A stretch of 22,053 bases of DNA from Pseudobdellovibrionaceae bacterium (GCA_016719575.1 JADJYV010000011.1:1-22053), one strand, 5' to 3'. Positions 1 through 9,300 are shown, numbered from the stretch's first letter. Program-made: numbers and translations. Notes: generated by a model not told the origin, from the letters alone.

Positions 1-176
1 CTCGCAATGATTTCTTTATATTCTTTTATGTACGGCACAACTGGATAACGACTAACCACCATGGCGGATATGTTCTCAGGCGAGTAAATCAGCGACAGCA
101 TAAACTCCAGATCTTTCTGAGTGAACGCACCGCCAGAGTCGATGATCTTCTTATACATCATGTTTAAAAAACCCAT
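1..176 (-). CDS. partial hypothetical protein, last visible gene of the R-M operon
   Basis: An open frame reads from ATG at 176 to the left window edge for 58 codons, beginning MGFLNMMYKKIIDSGGAF. The residues look like a real soluble protein (mixed charged and hydrophobic residues, no low complexity), but I do not recognise the family and the C-terminus lies outside the window. No clear Shine-Dalgarno sequence precedes ATG 176, and in-frame ATGs a few codons on are alternative starts. It follows the DUF2971 gene on the same strand after about 60 bases, so it may be the distal gene of that operon. Confidence 0.5.
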   Translation of the reverse strand, partial: MGFLNMMYKKIIDSGGAFTQKDLEFMLSLIYSPENISAMVVSRYPVVPYIKEYKEIIA

Positions 177-235
177 GGATATAAAGGGAGGGAATAAACC
201 AACCGACACTATAAGCTGTCTTAAAATGATTTAAG

Positions 236-1146
236 TCATGCATACGGTTTTGGCTTCAACTTGTAGCGGTGAGGGTCAGGAATCATCTCGTAGATTTTAG
301 CTTCTGGATTCCTTTTTATTGCGAGATCAACAATCGAGTCCTTAGTTTCTTTTGGCATCTTGCAACCTAAGAAAACAGAAACCAGCTCGTCGTCATGATA
401 TGTGAGGCAGTGGCTTTTCTTTCCCTCAAATAAATTAACCAAGATAGGCATATAGAGTCGGACTTCCTCCTCATACGCCCATTCTAAACTTTTTGTTTTT
501 GTTATTTTCTTTGTGTATTCAGCCAGAATGTCTTCAGTTTTGTGAAACATCGACTTTATCAAAAAGTCTTTATGGGATTCGTATAGATAAGGTCTGTTGT
601 TGGTGTACTCGACATCTTCAGCCAAAATCAACATTGAGTCCTTCTCCACATTTGGCGAGAACTCCAACACTGCACCTTGATGCTTTTCTACGTAATGTGC
701 CCATAAAGATAATTATCAAACCGCTTAGAAGCACAAAATATGCCCGATAGCTCAAATGCCGTTTTAATATGTGCTAAAGTTTCAGCTCCACTTGCACGCA
801 GGCTCTCTTCATCCCAAATGTTTTTAGCAGAAAACTCTTTTCTTAAGTTCGCCTTGTATGACTCTGATGCGTTTGAAAGAGCTGATCTAACTGCAACAAA
901 TTTATTAGATTGTGCACTGCCGTTACCTTCAGGCAAGACTTCGTCTGAAGTAGACAATGCTATGAATTCATCAAGGTGCGCTTCTAGGTCAAAGGCGTCA
1001 TAACCAAAAAGAGTTTGGATAGAAATGTCGAAGGGGTCGTTGAAATATAGAGGCGAGGAGAAAAGAAGAGTTCCGTTTTGCAAGATTGCCGTGGCACCAG
1101 CTATATCAACATACTTAAAAAGTTGTTTTTTCGCTGTTGCCGACAA
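236..1146 (-). CDS. DUF2971 family protein (one frameshift)
   Basis: Two minus-strand frames (688-1146 and 236-670) join into one protein of about 300 residues. The N-terminal part has the DUF2971 signature KYVDIAGATAIL followed by FSSPLYFNDPFD. At about 707-709 the frame breaks in a T run. With one extra T the text becomes YLLWAHYVEKHQGAVLEF, the family's conserved WAHYA..H.G..(I/L)EF motif, so the break is almost certainly a missing base. Translation appears to start at a TTG (1146), one base after the stop of the preceding gene, which implies translational coupling. DUF2971 proteins are of unknown biochemical function and are often found in defence or mobile contexts. Here the gene sits directly downstream of a restriction-modification pair, which suggests an accessory defence role (inference). 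Confidence 0.8.
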
Positions 1147-1147
1147 A

Positions 1148-1374
1148 TTAAAGGTCCTTCAGGTCAGGATAGTCCTCTAGAACTTCTTGAGGAACTTTAA
1201 GTCCACGATTGAGTGCGATCTCAACTGAGCTTTTGTGCTTAGAGAAATTTCCCGTGACAGTCGAATTGCCTCTGGGCGCTGAAACTTAGCTTCATACTCA
1301 GTCTTGGTCATTTGCCAAGGCTGTTTCTCTATTTTTTCAGGTGAGCGCTCTTGCTCATTTGTTATGTCATCCAT
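1148..1374 (-). CDS. small (~75 aa) protein of the R-M operon, frameshifted
   Basis: It starts at ATG 1374, nine bases after the Res stop, with an AAGGGG ribosome site between them. It begins MDDITNEQERSPEK and contains PWQMTKTEYEAKFQ. The direct frame runs to 1177. After a one-base shift near 1250 the alternative frame reads HKSSVEIALNRGLKVPQEV and ends EDYPDLKDL at a TAA (1148-1150). This 'MT..EY ... H...V..AL..G..VP.EVL.DYP.L' layout recurs in small proteins and C-terminal tails found beside defence and mobile-element genes. I recognise the pattern but know no function for it. The stop lies one base before the TTG start of the DUF2971 gene. The reconstructed C-terminus is more convincing than the direct reading. 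Confidence 0.65.
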
Positions 1375-1382
1375 GTTACCCC

Positions 1383-4048
1383 TTAGTCTTTATACGCTCT
1401 AAAGTTCTCTACCATTTGTTTGAAGTTTTTCATCTCGTACTTTTTAAAGGATTCTTGATCGACAAAAACGAAGTCGTATTTTATTTTCTTTTGTACGCGA
1501 TTTATATCTTCTCTCCATTGCTTTAATCGGAACATTTTTAAAGGAACGTCCAAATCCTCTAAGCCCTTTGTTTCGACAATGTAAACTTCGTTATTAGCGA
1601 CTTTTACGAAAAAGTCCGGGTAATAATTAGAAATGTCGCCATCCGCATTCACATAGTCGATTTTGAAGTGAACCGCCAAATAGTTCTTAGAGTAAGAAAT
1701 CACATCTTCGCATTCTTCAAGGAAGGTCGAAAACTCAAGCTCTAGGTGACTATCACCGATGACCTTATTAAAAACGCTTTCTTGGGAACTATAAACCCTT
1801 GTTCCTTAGCGATAAATGGACGGGTATTTCGTAACTTAATGTAGTCACGAATTTCTGCATCACCCTTATCCTGAACAGTAAGATCGTTGATTTTTCTTTT
1901 TAAAAGTTTCAATGATGGTTCGCGTAGCTTCAACTTCGAAAGATTTCTAACAGTATTCGGGTGTCTAATTCAATTTCCTTGCCAAAAAGTTGGCTCGATA
2001 TGAACTCTTTAACTTTCCATAAAGGATGGCGTATCCGCTGACCAGACGCAGATCTTTCATTATTGATTGCGTAAAGTAGCCTGCAACACTGTTAAAAATC
2101 GATTAAGCCAGTGCATCAAGAACAGTGTATGGGTAATGTTCCCGGTTGATGTCTTTAAAACAATTTCTCTCTGCTCTTCGTCCGAAAAGTCCTGATATCC
2201 GACCGGCTTGTGTCCGAACTTCGTCACATCGAGATTATTTAGATTTTTATACTCTCGATAAATCCGTGGCGTAGAAATTGGAATCTCAATATCTAAAGTT
2301 GTCTAAATCTTTCTTTTTGTTTTCGCTGTCGATTTCAACAACCAGTGGAGTCTGGGTTGAGAACCGCTTCCCATAGGACCACGCTCAAGTTTCACGCCCT
2401 CTTGCTGAATGGACTCAACAAAATCCATAAAAGCTGGTGTTCCAACAATGCCTACGAATCCTTGGATATTGCCAGGATACATTTCGCAAGCCACGCCCTA
2501 AAGCTTGCTCTGGGAGAATATTATTCTGAGCCGTGAAAGCTCTTAATCCGACAATTGTGGTTACATTTCGAACGTCCACCTTCCCGTAAAACCATAACAG
2601 AAATAATTGCTTTATACGGACTTTCAGCACTATCGATAGTGTTTGCTTGTTCCGCAGTCTGTCGAGCTCCTCTTTTTTTTCCAGAACTGGCTTCTGATAT
2701 TTCGCCGTTATTCTTGGTATGAATGACTAAGACTGCGCCCTTTAAATCGGCATAGGTATTTTCTAAATATTCCGCCAGATCATCACAGTTCTTTGTATCA
2801 TCGGTCATGATGAAGAGGATGGCTTTTTTGTCGAGTTTTAAGTGCTCTTCATAAGCTTTGCGCCATTCAATCACTCCGAGATTGATATAGTCTGAATACT
2901 TCTCTGTGAATTTAGAACTTTTCTTTGCAGTGAGTTTGGCACGACTAGGACCGTCTGGCACAAGAGGATGCTTTACTACGTTCTGCTTAATTGCTACAAC
3001 TAAAGGGTAGTCAGAAATTGTTTGGACGAAAATTGCGCCATTCGCGTGCTTTGGAGTTGCAGTTACGTCGAGTTGTAACGAGGAGCCGTTCCTTTTGCTG
3101 TAAGCGATTGTGGATATCTTGGATAGATTTAAACCAAGCATTCTGTGGATCATGAACGTGATGTGCCTCACCGTTAATAACCATTAACTCTTCGATATCT
3201 CGAACGACTTTACTTAAATCAAGATTTGAATCCGTCGTCGCATTCGCCGGCTTTGTACCCAGAAAAATAATCCATAGAGTTTTCATCATTGGGCGATGCG
3301 TGGATATCATTGCCCGAATAAACTCTATGAATATTAGTGAGAAAAACATTACCAACAGGGCTGGTTACATGAACATCATCTTGGATATGAAGATCCATCT
3401 GGAAATCTGATCTCCACTCCCGTCCATCGAAACCCTCGTGAGGCAAAACCGGATCGTCTTTTAGAAAAATACGAAGCCCTTGGAAAGTCTTTGTAGATGC
3501 GATCAAGCACGATTATATTTGGCGCTATCACCAAAAATTGCGAGCCATCGGCGAATTCTCTTCATAGAGTTTATGAAAAAGCTCCAGGCTAATGCAAGGC
3601 TGATTACTTTGGTCTTCTGGCTTCAGTTGCCATTTTAACGACGAACCGCTTCCACGTTTCATCAAACATATTGGCGAAACACCCTTGAATTATCAAATCT
3701 TATTAAATCATATTTATCTTTACTTTCATCACGTCGACTAGGTAAATAATCGTCTCTAAAGCTTCACGTTGAGAGAAAAAGTATTTAAACTCTGAAGAGG
3801 AATCAGCTTTCTGGACTAAATGGGGCGTTTTGAACCACCAATTTAACAAGCTTTTACTAGTTTGGGTCGCGCTTTCATATCCACTATCACGAACCTTTTT
3901 TACCCCTGCTTTTCGAAGCTCTGGGACTAATGGAGGCATCAACTTTTCTAAAACTCGTATTTCGCAAAGTTTCATCAGCACGAAACCAACGGATAGTTGG
4001 GTCTAGAATAGCATAAGGTGACTCTGGGAAGTTTGGATGCAATGCCAT
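1383..4048 (-). CDS. res: DEAD/DEAH-box helicase-type restriction endonuclease (Res, BPTD_3080-like), many frameshifts
   Basis: About 889 residues when pieces in all three minus frames are joined. The N-terminus is MALHPNFPESPYAILDPTIRW. Next comes the helicase core: KMAT and a damaged Walker A near 3610-3627, then FLVIAPNIIVLDRI, LTNIHRVYSG, motif II written NGEAHHVHD near 3160-3175, the motif III-like QLDVTATPKH, ILFIMTDDTKNCDDLAEYL, MVLREGWDVRNVTTIVGLRA and the motif VI region ILPEQALGRGLR. The C-terminus carries a PD-(D/E)xK nuclease signature, YYPDFFVKVANN then VETKG. Family knowledge: these SF2 ATPases pair with a Mod subunit to cut unmodified DNA. The ATG at 4048 overlaps the Mod stop as TAATG and has GGGAAGGGAA upstream. 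Many breaks lie in homopolymers. Order, length and motifs are otherwise complete. Confidence 0.88.
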
Positions 4049-6138
4049 TACTTTTCCCTTCCCAGCTAGCTCAATTACAGACATCGTATCGTTTCCAAAA
4101 ATATCGACAACCTTGATGGCAACCTTTGAGTTTTTGATTCGAATTCATGAAAGGGTCATCATAATTAAAGAACGATCCTTCTTGGTGCGGAACGATTGCC
4201 ACTCGTTTTCAAAATATAATCACCAGTCCAAACCTCTTCCCACTGATCCGAGGTTCGCTCTTGGTCCGTATGATCTCTTTTTTGCTACCATAGTTAAAAT
4301 CCACCGACCAATAGTCAACCCAATCGCTCACTTATTACGTTAACTTTTCTCGAGTTATTTTCCCCTTGCATCCTTAGATATTTTTACGATTTGCCCTTGT
4401 TCCACGACTACTTTGCTACTTTTGTTCTTCAGATTTTCAGCAACGTCATTCGTATCTTGGTTGTAGAACACCGAGAAGTCTTTTAGCTCAATGGCAACAC
4501 TACTTTTTAAAATGGGATTTAGCCTCGATATAAGAAACATCATGAAAAGATACCTGATTTTTTTCTAGCTCGTTTATCAAAAACATCAGCTGGGAGGTTT
4601 GCTTCGGCGAAATATCAATTCCCTTGCGTTTTGCTTCCTCAAGAGAATCAGGAGAGACCCATTCAAATTCGAACCCAAGAATGTCAATTTTAGTAATTTT
4701 CTTTTGACGGCACTCAGAAATAATCTCCTCAACGAAAAGTCTAGAAACCGGCAAATTTACAGGACCAATCGCAACCAGGCGACCATTGTGCTTACCTTGG
4801 AATATTTTAAATCCCGTTGTTTTTTCTGCTTTGTATGCCTTTAGATTAGTTCAATAAATGCAGATTCTTTTTCTTCTAGTTGTTTAGCTTTTGCTCTTCG
4901 CGCAGGTCGGGTTTATTCCAACATAAAGTTGGCGTTCATACTTTCCTAAATTCAGAATTTCAAAAGCCCAAATCTTTCCCTGCATTTTTTAGTTCTCGTT
5001 GAACACCGATCATCCTCTTGCAGAGTTGTATGAATTGCATACTTCCCTAGATCTGCGATAATCCATTTGCGACCCATTTTTTGAGCCATTGCCGATACTG
5101 ATCCAGAACCGCAGAAGAAATCAGCAACGAGCATCTCCTTCGTTTGTTGTGCTTTCAATAATTCTGAACCAAATGCTCAGGCTTCTGTGTTGGGTAAAAT
5201 AGATTCTCAGTTTTATCCGCTGGTTGAAGCATCGATAAACGTTGCACGTTATCCACCACGCGTTTCTTCTTCTCTTGTCTGGTACATTACGTTGCCAGCT
5301 TCATCTCGCGCATTAATCATTTTTCCATCAACTTTTTTTTCGCACGAGTTGCTTAACTGGAGTATCCGCGTTTCTCCTCAAGAGGATTAAACGTATAGTT
5401 TGAATTTTTATTTTCATACCAAAAATAGTATCAGTGGATCTGGGGAAAACACCTTTTCAGTGTCTAGCATTTTATTATAATAGTACCAATAGATCTCATT
5501 TCTAAAATTATCACGTCCAAATATCTCGTCTAATATCAAGCGAACATAAGGGCTCACTCTCCAGTCGCAATGGAGAAAAATACTTCCATCATCAGTCAGA
5601 AGGTCTCGCATTAGATGAATGCGCTCGTAAATCATTGCATTAAAAGAATCAGTGCCTCGCCCCCAAGTATCCCGATAGGCAATTTCTTCTAATATACTCG
5701 GCTTTTTAGTTAGAGTCTCATCTCCGACTTCAACATCCGCGGAAAATCACCGACATCAAATGGAGGATCAATGTAAATGAGCTTTAGCCCACCTTGCTTA
5801 TCGAGCTCATCCCTCAACGGACCGTTTTTAAGTGAAGAGGGATCAGTTGTTGTCGCCTCAAATTAGCTTATTGGTCCAGCCGCGTATCTGCGACCACGAT
5901 CATCTATATCAAAAAGACTTTGTTGGAGTTTTGTATCGGCTTTCTTCACGGGGTTCGTCGACCTGTTCAATGGTTTGAAATGGCAGAAACGATGTTACAA
6001 ACATCCTTATTTTTCCCATTCAAACAAGTTCGACTTCGCTTATCTTCAAAAGTAAAAACTATACTTATCTGGAAGTGGTTTCCCGCTTCGATAAAGCGAG
6101 CGACTTCTTGGTTGTTCAATCTCAGTTAGTTTTGCCAT
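4048..6138 (-). CDS. mod: type III-like site-specific DNA methyltransferase (Mod), many frameshifts
   Basis: About 697 residues after joining frames. ATG 6138 has AGGGGA seven bases upstream and starts MAKLTEIEQ; the next stretch reads LFEDKREVELVWNGKNK. Motif IV is IDPPFDVG (DPPF at 5758-5769). It is followed by IYERIHLMRDLLTDDGSIFL, HCDWRVSPYVRLILDEIFG, FYPTQKPEHLV and motif I DFFCGSG (5102-5122). Motif IV before motif I is the beta-class arrangement of type III Mod enzymes that form N6-methyladenine. Downstream are NLGKYERQ, GPVNLPVSRLFVEEII, KITKIDILGFEFE, VSFHDVSYIEAKSHFKK and a C-terminal KVAIKVVDIFGNDTMSVIEL. The start overlaps the end of the HTH gene and the stop overlaps the Res start. 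Breaks are scattered through the gene. The recognition sequence cannot be read from the protein. Confidence 0.88.
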
Positions 6139-6344
6139 ACAGTCCCCTGTTTATCGTCTTCGATTTTTGAAATTGCACCGCCATCCAGGACCCATTGGTC
6201 AACTTCGCGGGCTTTGAATTTCCAAAGTCGCCCCACGCGATGAGGCGGAATTTTCTTTTTTTCTAGCCAGCGATAAACAGTCTCTTTGGATACTCCCAAG
6301 TGACCAATTTCTTCGACCGATAGCCAACGCTCCGATTCACCCAC
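6126..6344 (-). CDS. helix-turn-helix (excisionase/MerR-type) DNA-binding protein, first gene of the R-M operon
   Basis: An intact 72-residue frame. It begins at GTG 6344 with a strong GGAGG seven bases upstream. The core WLSVEEIGHLGVSKETVYRW, then KKIPPHRVGRLWKFKAREVD, is the classic small winged-helix 'excisionase family' domain. The segment EEIGHLGVS looks one residue shorter than usual between helices. It overlaps the Mod start by 13 bases, so it is co-translated with Mod and Res. Proteins of this type commonly precede BPTD_3080-like R-M pairs, and a role as transcriptional control protein of the operon is likely but inferred. It could instead act with Mod/Res as an accessory DNA-binding subunit. 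Confidence 0.85.
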   Translation of the reverse strand: MGESERWLSVEEIGHLGVSKETVYRWLEKKKIPPHRVGRLWKFKAREVDQWVLDGGAISKIEDDKQGTVWQN

Positions 6345-6384
6345 GGCAATGCCTCCAAAAATTATCTTGTGCAGTTTACGATAA

Positions 6385-6414
6385 AATTAAATCAACCGAG
6401 GTTCCTTTTGACAA
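6385..6414 (-). promoter_or_regulatory. candidate sigma70-type promoter for the R-M operon
   Basis: Reading the minus strand, TTGTCA (6409-6414) and TTAATT (6385-6390) are separated by 18 bases and lie about 40 bases upstream of the GTG start of the HTH gene. The -35 is good and the -10 weak; an AT-rich alternative -10 overlaps at 6381-6386. This is sequence resemblance only. Confidence 0.35.
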
Positions 6415-6686
6415 GCTAATACAATGAAAGCCTACGAAGAGACTTCCATTGGCAATGAACTATTACTGCCTGCGTTATGTGGTTTGATGTCTAATTAGGC
6501 AGATGCCCCAATCCTCTTAATTTACCAATCCGGCTTGATTCTTGTCTCCCGTTTTAAGCCACGCAGGAGCACCAAACCGGAGCACTTTCATCTTTTTACC
6601 GGACACTTCCATTCGAGCCCGGCATCCTAGTTATGTGCGCTGGAAAGGAATGAAAAGATTAGCACCACGAGAACAGGTCCAAGTAT

Positions 6687-6725
6687 TCAGGCAATTCAGC
6701 CTCAAGACTCGGACGAATTGCCTGA
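6687..6725. repeat. 11-bp perfect inverted repeat upstream of the XRE gene
   Basis: TCAGGCAATTC (6687-6697) and GAATTGCCTGA (6715-6725) are perfect complements with a 17-base spacer. They lie 67 bases upstream of the XRE regulator start, in the 447-base gap (6345-6791) between the divergent R-M and XRE operons. No convincing gene is visible in the rest of that gap. The position suits an autoregulatory operator for the XRE protein. No T run follows, so an intrinsic terminator is unlikely. Confidence 0.55.
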
Positions 6726-6791
6726 GAAATCAGGTTTAACTGCGGGATCGATCTTTAGATTCCGAAAAAACTCGTGAATAGGACTAACAGG

Positions 6792-7108
6792 ATGGAAGAC
6801 ACAAACGACTTTGGAACAAGATTAGAGAGACTGTGCCAAGAGAAAGGCATCACACCAAGTGAACTTGCTCGGCGCACATCATTGTCTCGAAAATCAATTT
6901 TCGAATGGGTGGGAAAATCAGGACGAATTCCTCGTGATCCGCTTCATTTAAAAAAGTTGTGTGAGTTCTTCAAGGTTTCACCCGCATGGCTACTATGGGG
7001 AGAAGAAGAAAAGTCAGCACTATCGACTCGCTGATTTCTAAAACTGATCTCCATGTTGGGATGTATGAAATCTCGATTAAAAAAATCGATCCAAAGTCCA
7101 AAAAATGA
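6792..7108 (+). CDS. XRE-family helix-turn-helix transcriptional regulator (one frameshift)
   Basis: The HTH reads LERLCQEKGITPSELARRTS then LSRKSIFEWV, a Cro/CI-type domain, followed by LKKLCEFFKVSPAWLLWGEE. I chose ATG 6792 because AGGA lies eight bases upstream. An in-frame GTG at 6774 has no ribosome site. The direct frame stops at 7034. One base shift at about 7017-7020 gives a coherent tail, TIDSLISKTDLHVGMYEIS then IKKIDPKSKK, ending at TGA 7106-7108. That stop overlaps the ATG of the next gene as ATGA, so the longer form (about 105 residues) is favoured. It heads a plus-strand operon and may bind the inverted repeat upstream. Confidence 0.8.
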
Positions 7109-7311
7109 TGAGGGATACAAATATGGGTACGGTGGCACGTTACATTTTTAGTTCGTCTACAGATGCAGAGCATTGCATGGAACAACTTTGGCGAAGGATG
7201 TCTGGTGGATTTTCCCGAGGGGGAAATGAAATCTACATCGAAGTTTCATGTAGTGATCTGCAACTAGCTTCGCAAATTTGCCGGGCTTGTGGCGGACGTT
7301 TAGGAGGATAA
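7105..7311 (+). CDS. small protein of unknown function (68 aa)
   Basis: An intact frame starting at ATG 7105, overlapping the stop of the XRE gene; a second ATG follows directly. Visible text includes ARYIFSSSTDAEHCMEQLWR, then GGNEIYIEVS and ICRACGGRLGG. The alternation of a beta strand, a helix and a second beta strand suggests a small alpha/beta fold of ACT or ferredoxin-like type, but I do not recognise the family. Tight coupling to the regulator upstream suggests a joint function, such as a ligand- or partner-binding subunit (inference). The lipoprotein gene starts one base after its stop. Confidence 0.6.
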   Translation: MMRDTNMGTVARYIFSSSTDAEHCMEQLWRRMSGGFSRGGNEIYIEVSCSDLQLASQICRACGGRLGG

Positions 7312-7312
7312 A

Positions 7313-8008
7313 GTGAATACGATAAAAAATATGATCGTGATAGTTATTCTAAGCCTTGGTCTCAGTGCTTGCGGTGGCGGAAGCGGAGGAAGCTCTACGT
7401 CTTTGCCGTCCGATGGGGGAACTAATCCAGGCGGTGGAAATGGCGGAGGTGGATCAACTGGCGGTGGGAATGGAACGGCTTCGTACTATGGCTTCAATAG
7501 TGCGAATAGCATTGTCTCTATAATCACAGAATACACTGAGCTTCAATCAGGCGCTGGATATGTTGATAAAACCACGGAGACCAATACAGGCGTCTGTAAC
7601 AACGGAGAATTCTATTCCTCCGTGAGCCAGTGGGTCGTATTTCAGAATGGTCGATCTATTTTGCTGAAAGAAAGTTCAGCTTCGGCAAGCGTAGTTAACC
7701 TTGACGCTTCTTCCTCGCCATCAAATTCAGCATTTGGATTTAGCTCACCGCATACGACTGCAAAAGGATTCGCAAGCACGACACGAGGTTCACACTATAC
7801 CATTCATGGCAACTTTTCTAGAATTTATGACAATCAAACTGCGACGGTTCCTATGATGGGAATCTCGGCAACTCTATCAGGAAAGAACATATCAATTCAC
7901 AATGCAGTTCACCGCACTTGTGGGTCTGGCGACGTATATTCTCACAATGGACAAAGCGTCTGCGACACTGTTGGCTCAGGAGCTGTCAGCTTCTATTTCG
8001 AACAGTAA
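7313..8008 (+). CDS. Gly/Ser-rich lipoprotein of unknown function
   Basis: An intact frame of 231 residues from GTG 7313, with GGAGG five bases upstream. A type II signal peptide is clear: MNTIKNMIVIVILSLG then the lipobox LSAC with the lipidated Cys at residue 20. It is followed by a flexible Gly/Ser linker (about residues 21-57) and a globular Ser/Thr-rich domain of about 170 residues. That domain has three cysteines (in GVCNNGEF, HRTCGSGD and QSVCDTV) and a beta-rich look. The protein should be anchored in a cell-envelope membrane and face the periplasm or surface. I recognise no domain. The preceding gene ends one base upstream, and the next gene starts 17 bases after this stop. Confidence 0.75.
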   Translation: MNTIKNMIVIVILSLGLSACGGGSGGSSTSLPSDGGTNPGGGNGGGGSTGGGNGTASYYGFNSANSIVSIITEYTELQSGAGYVDKTTETNTGVCNNGEFYSSVSQWVVFQNGRSILLKESSASASVVNLDASSSPSNSAFGFSSPHTTAKGFASTTRGSHYTIHGNFSRIYDNQTATVPMMGISATLSGKNISIHNAVHRTCGSGDVYSHNGQSVCDTVGSGAVSFYFEQ

Positions 8009-8025
8009 TGGAAGGAGGCTGTTTT

Positions 8026-8618
8026 ATGTCGGCATCAATATATAAAGTTGCCTCTTCTATTTTTACCTTGATCATAGTTGGCAAGGTGCTTTTCTTGATC
8101 TTTAAAAATTTGTCACCACTAGTGTCGAAAGCAACCTCAATAGTGAAGCGAAGGATTAACAAATCCTTCGAGGTCTCAAAAGGTGAAAAAAACAAAATCT
8201 GGTTCGCCGATTATCAGCGGAAAGAAAAAGAAAAGCGAGACCTTTCCGAACGTGAGCATTATCGGTACAAAGGCACATATGTAAACCTATCGACCGTGCA
8301 AAGAGACCGAACAACATTGTTTGAAGACCGCTGGAAGAATTGGGAGTTCAATAAGGATAACTGCCAACTAAGAACTCCTGGGGACCATCACTCCCAGTGC
8401 CTAAAGATGTTTGGCGAGATGTCTTACGCGAGAAAAGCAATCATCGCAAAAGACCCAGCATTCTGGAGCCAAGAGAAAGAACGCTTTTGGATTAAGATTT
8501 GCCATCCCCAGATTAGAAAAGTCGACATTCGTGGTTTAAGTCTTTTGATACTAGACAGAGAATTTTGGCAGAGGAAGAATTTAATCAGGACGATGGCGAG
8601 GATCGTTCATCTGCTTAG
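8026..8618 (+). CDS. membrane-anchored protein of unknown function (one frameshift)
   Basis: ATG 8026 has GGAAGGAGG seven bases upstream. One transmembrane segment lies near residues 8-30 (ASSIFTLIIVGKVLFLIF). A charged stretch follows (KEKEKRDLSEREHYRYKG), then a cytoplasmic-looking domain with TPGDHHSQCLKMFGEM and CHPQIRKVDIRGLS. The direct frame runs on to 8754 but then overlaps a convincing gene on the other strand. Adding one T at the TTTT run near 8563 gives REFLAEEEFNQDDGEDRSSA and a stop at 8616-8618, just before that convergent gene. I prefer this ~198-residue form. Function unknown. Confidence 0.6.
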
Positions 8619-8635
8619 TCCTTTCCTCGGCATCC

Positions 8636-8914
8636 TTAATCGTTTTTCTCCGGTAAGCCTCGTATTTTTTCTTTTAAGTCTTGGTTTTGGTATCGAGCTA
8701 AAAGAAAAAACCAAGAAACCACGATGTAAGAGCCGGCAAACCCATAGATATTGAACCATATTTCTGTGGTTCCAAAATATCCAAGCCATTGCGCCAATGG
8801 CTTTATAAATACAATAAACAAGGCTGATAGCCATATCCTTACAAAGCCTTGATAAACGAATTCGTAGCCCCTCTGCTTCATCCTTAATGCTAAATGGATC
8901 AATGGGTGGATCAT
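8636..8914 (-). CDS. small integral membrane protein, unknown function
   Basis: A 92-residue minus-strand frame with two hydrophobic segments, IWLSALFIVFIKPLAQWLGY and IYGFAGSYIVVSWFFLLA, and a charged C-terminus (QDLKEKIRGLPEKND). The balance of aromatic and charged residues at the membrane borders looks genuine. The start is unclear: ATG 8914 or ATG 8881 (MKQRGYEF), neither with a well-spaced ribosome site. It diverges from the winged-helix gene at 8941 and converges with the gene ending at 8618. No family recognised. Confidence 0.55.
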   Translation of the reverse strand: MIHPLIHLALRMKQRGYEFVYQGFVRIWLSALFIVFIKPLAQWLGYFGTTEIWFNIYGFAGSYIVVSWFFLLARYQNQDLKEKIRGLPEKND

Positions 8915-8940
8915 TCCATTTAGATCGCTCTGGAGGCTTT

Positions 8941-9300
8941 ATGGAGCATTTACCGCCATTTTTTCTTAATAAGGACGTAGTAGGACCAAATTCACTACGG
9001 CTCTTTTTATTGTTTTATCAATCTTCAAAAGCATACCCTCAGCGAAGATCCCATCGATTCACCAGAGACGATCTGATGAAGATCACGCATCTTTCCTACA
9101 ATTCATGCCAGGCAGGAATTGCTGAACTAATACTGCTTAAAATTGTTATTTTAGATCCATTTGATATTTCAAAGACACACTTCATTGTGAATAAGAGTGA
9201 GGAATACAATTGGGAGGAACTGCGAAGACGGCAGGGTTTAAAAATTGAAGGGGTACCAAATTCTGCTGAGGGTTTTCCGGGGAGTGAGGATTCCGACTAG
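8941..9300 (+). CDS. small winged-helix-like protein (phage/plasmid type)
   Basis: An intact 119-residue frame. ATG 8941 is fixed by TGGAGG at 8931-8936; the frame is open further upstream but lacks a site there. The segment SLRLFLLFYQSSKAYP, then RFTRDDLMKITHLSYNSCQA and GIAELILLKIVI, has the helix pattern of a winged helix-turn-helix, with a wing-like strand FDISKTHFIVN. The tail (EGFPGSEDSD) is acidic. Small proteins of this layout occur in phage and plasmid replication or copy-control modules, but no specific family is identified. A larger winged-helix protein is encoded about 500 bases downstream on the same strand. Confidence 0.6.
   Translation: MEHLPPFFLNKDVVGPNSLRLFLLFYQSSKAYPQRRSHRFTRDDLMKITHLSYNSCQAGIAELILLKIVILDPFDISKTHFIVNKSEEYNWEELRRRQGLKIEGVPNSAEGFPGSEDSD

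Noticed and set aside
6542..6739. 65-codon plus-strand open frame upstream of the XRE gene
   Set aside because: TTG start without a ribosome site, basic low-information protein, and it overlaps the inverted repeat at 6687-6725. A 31-codon minus-strand frame in the same gap was also dismissed for lack of a good start site.
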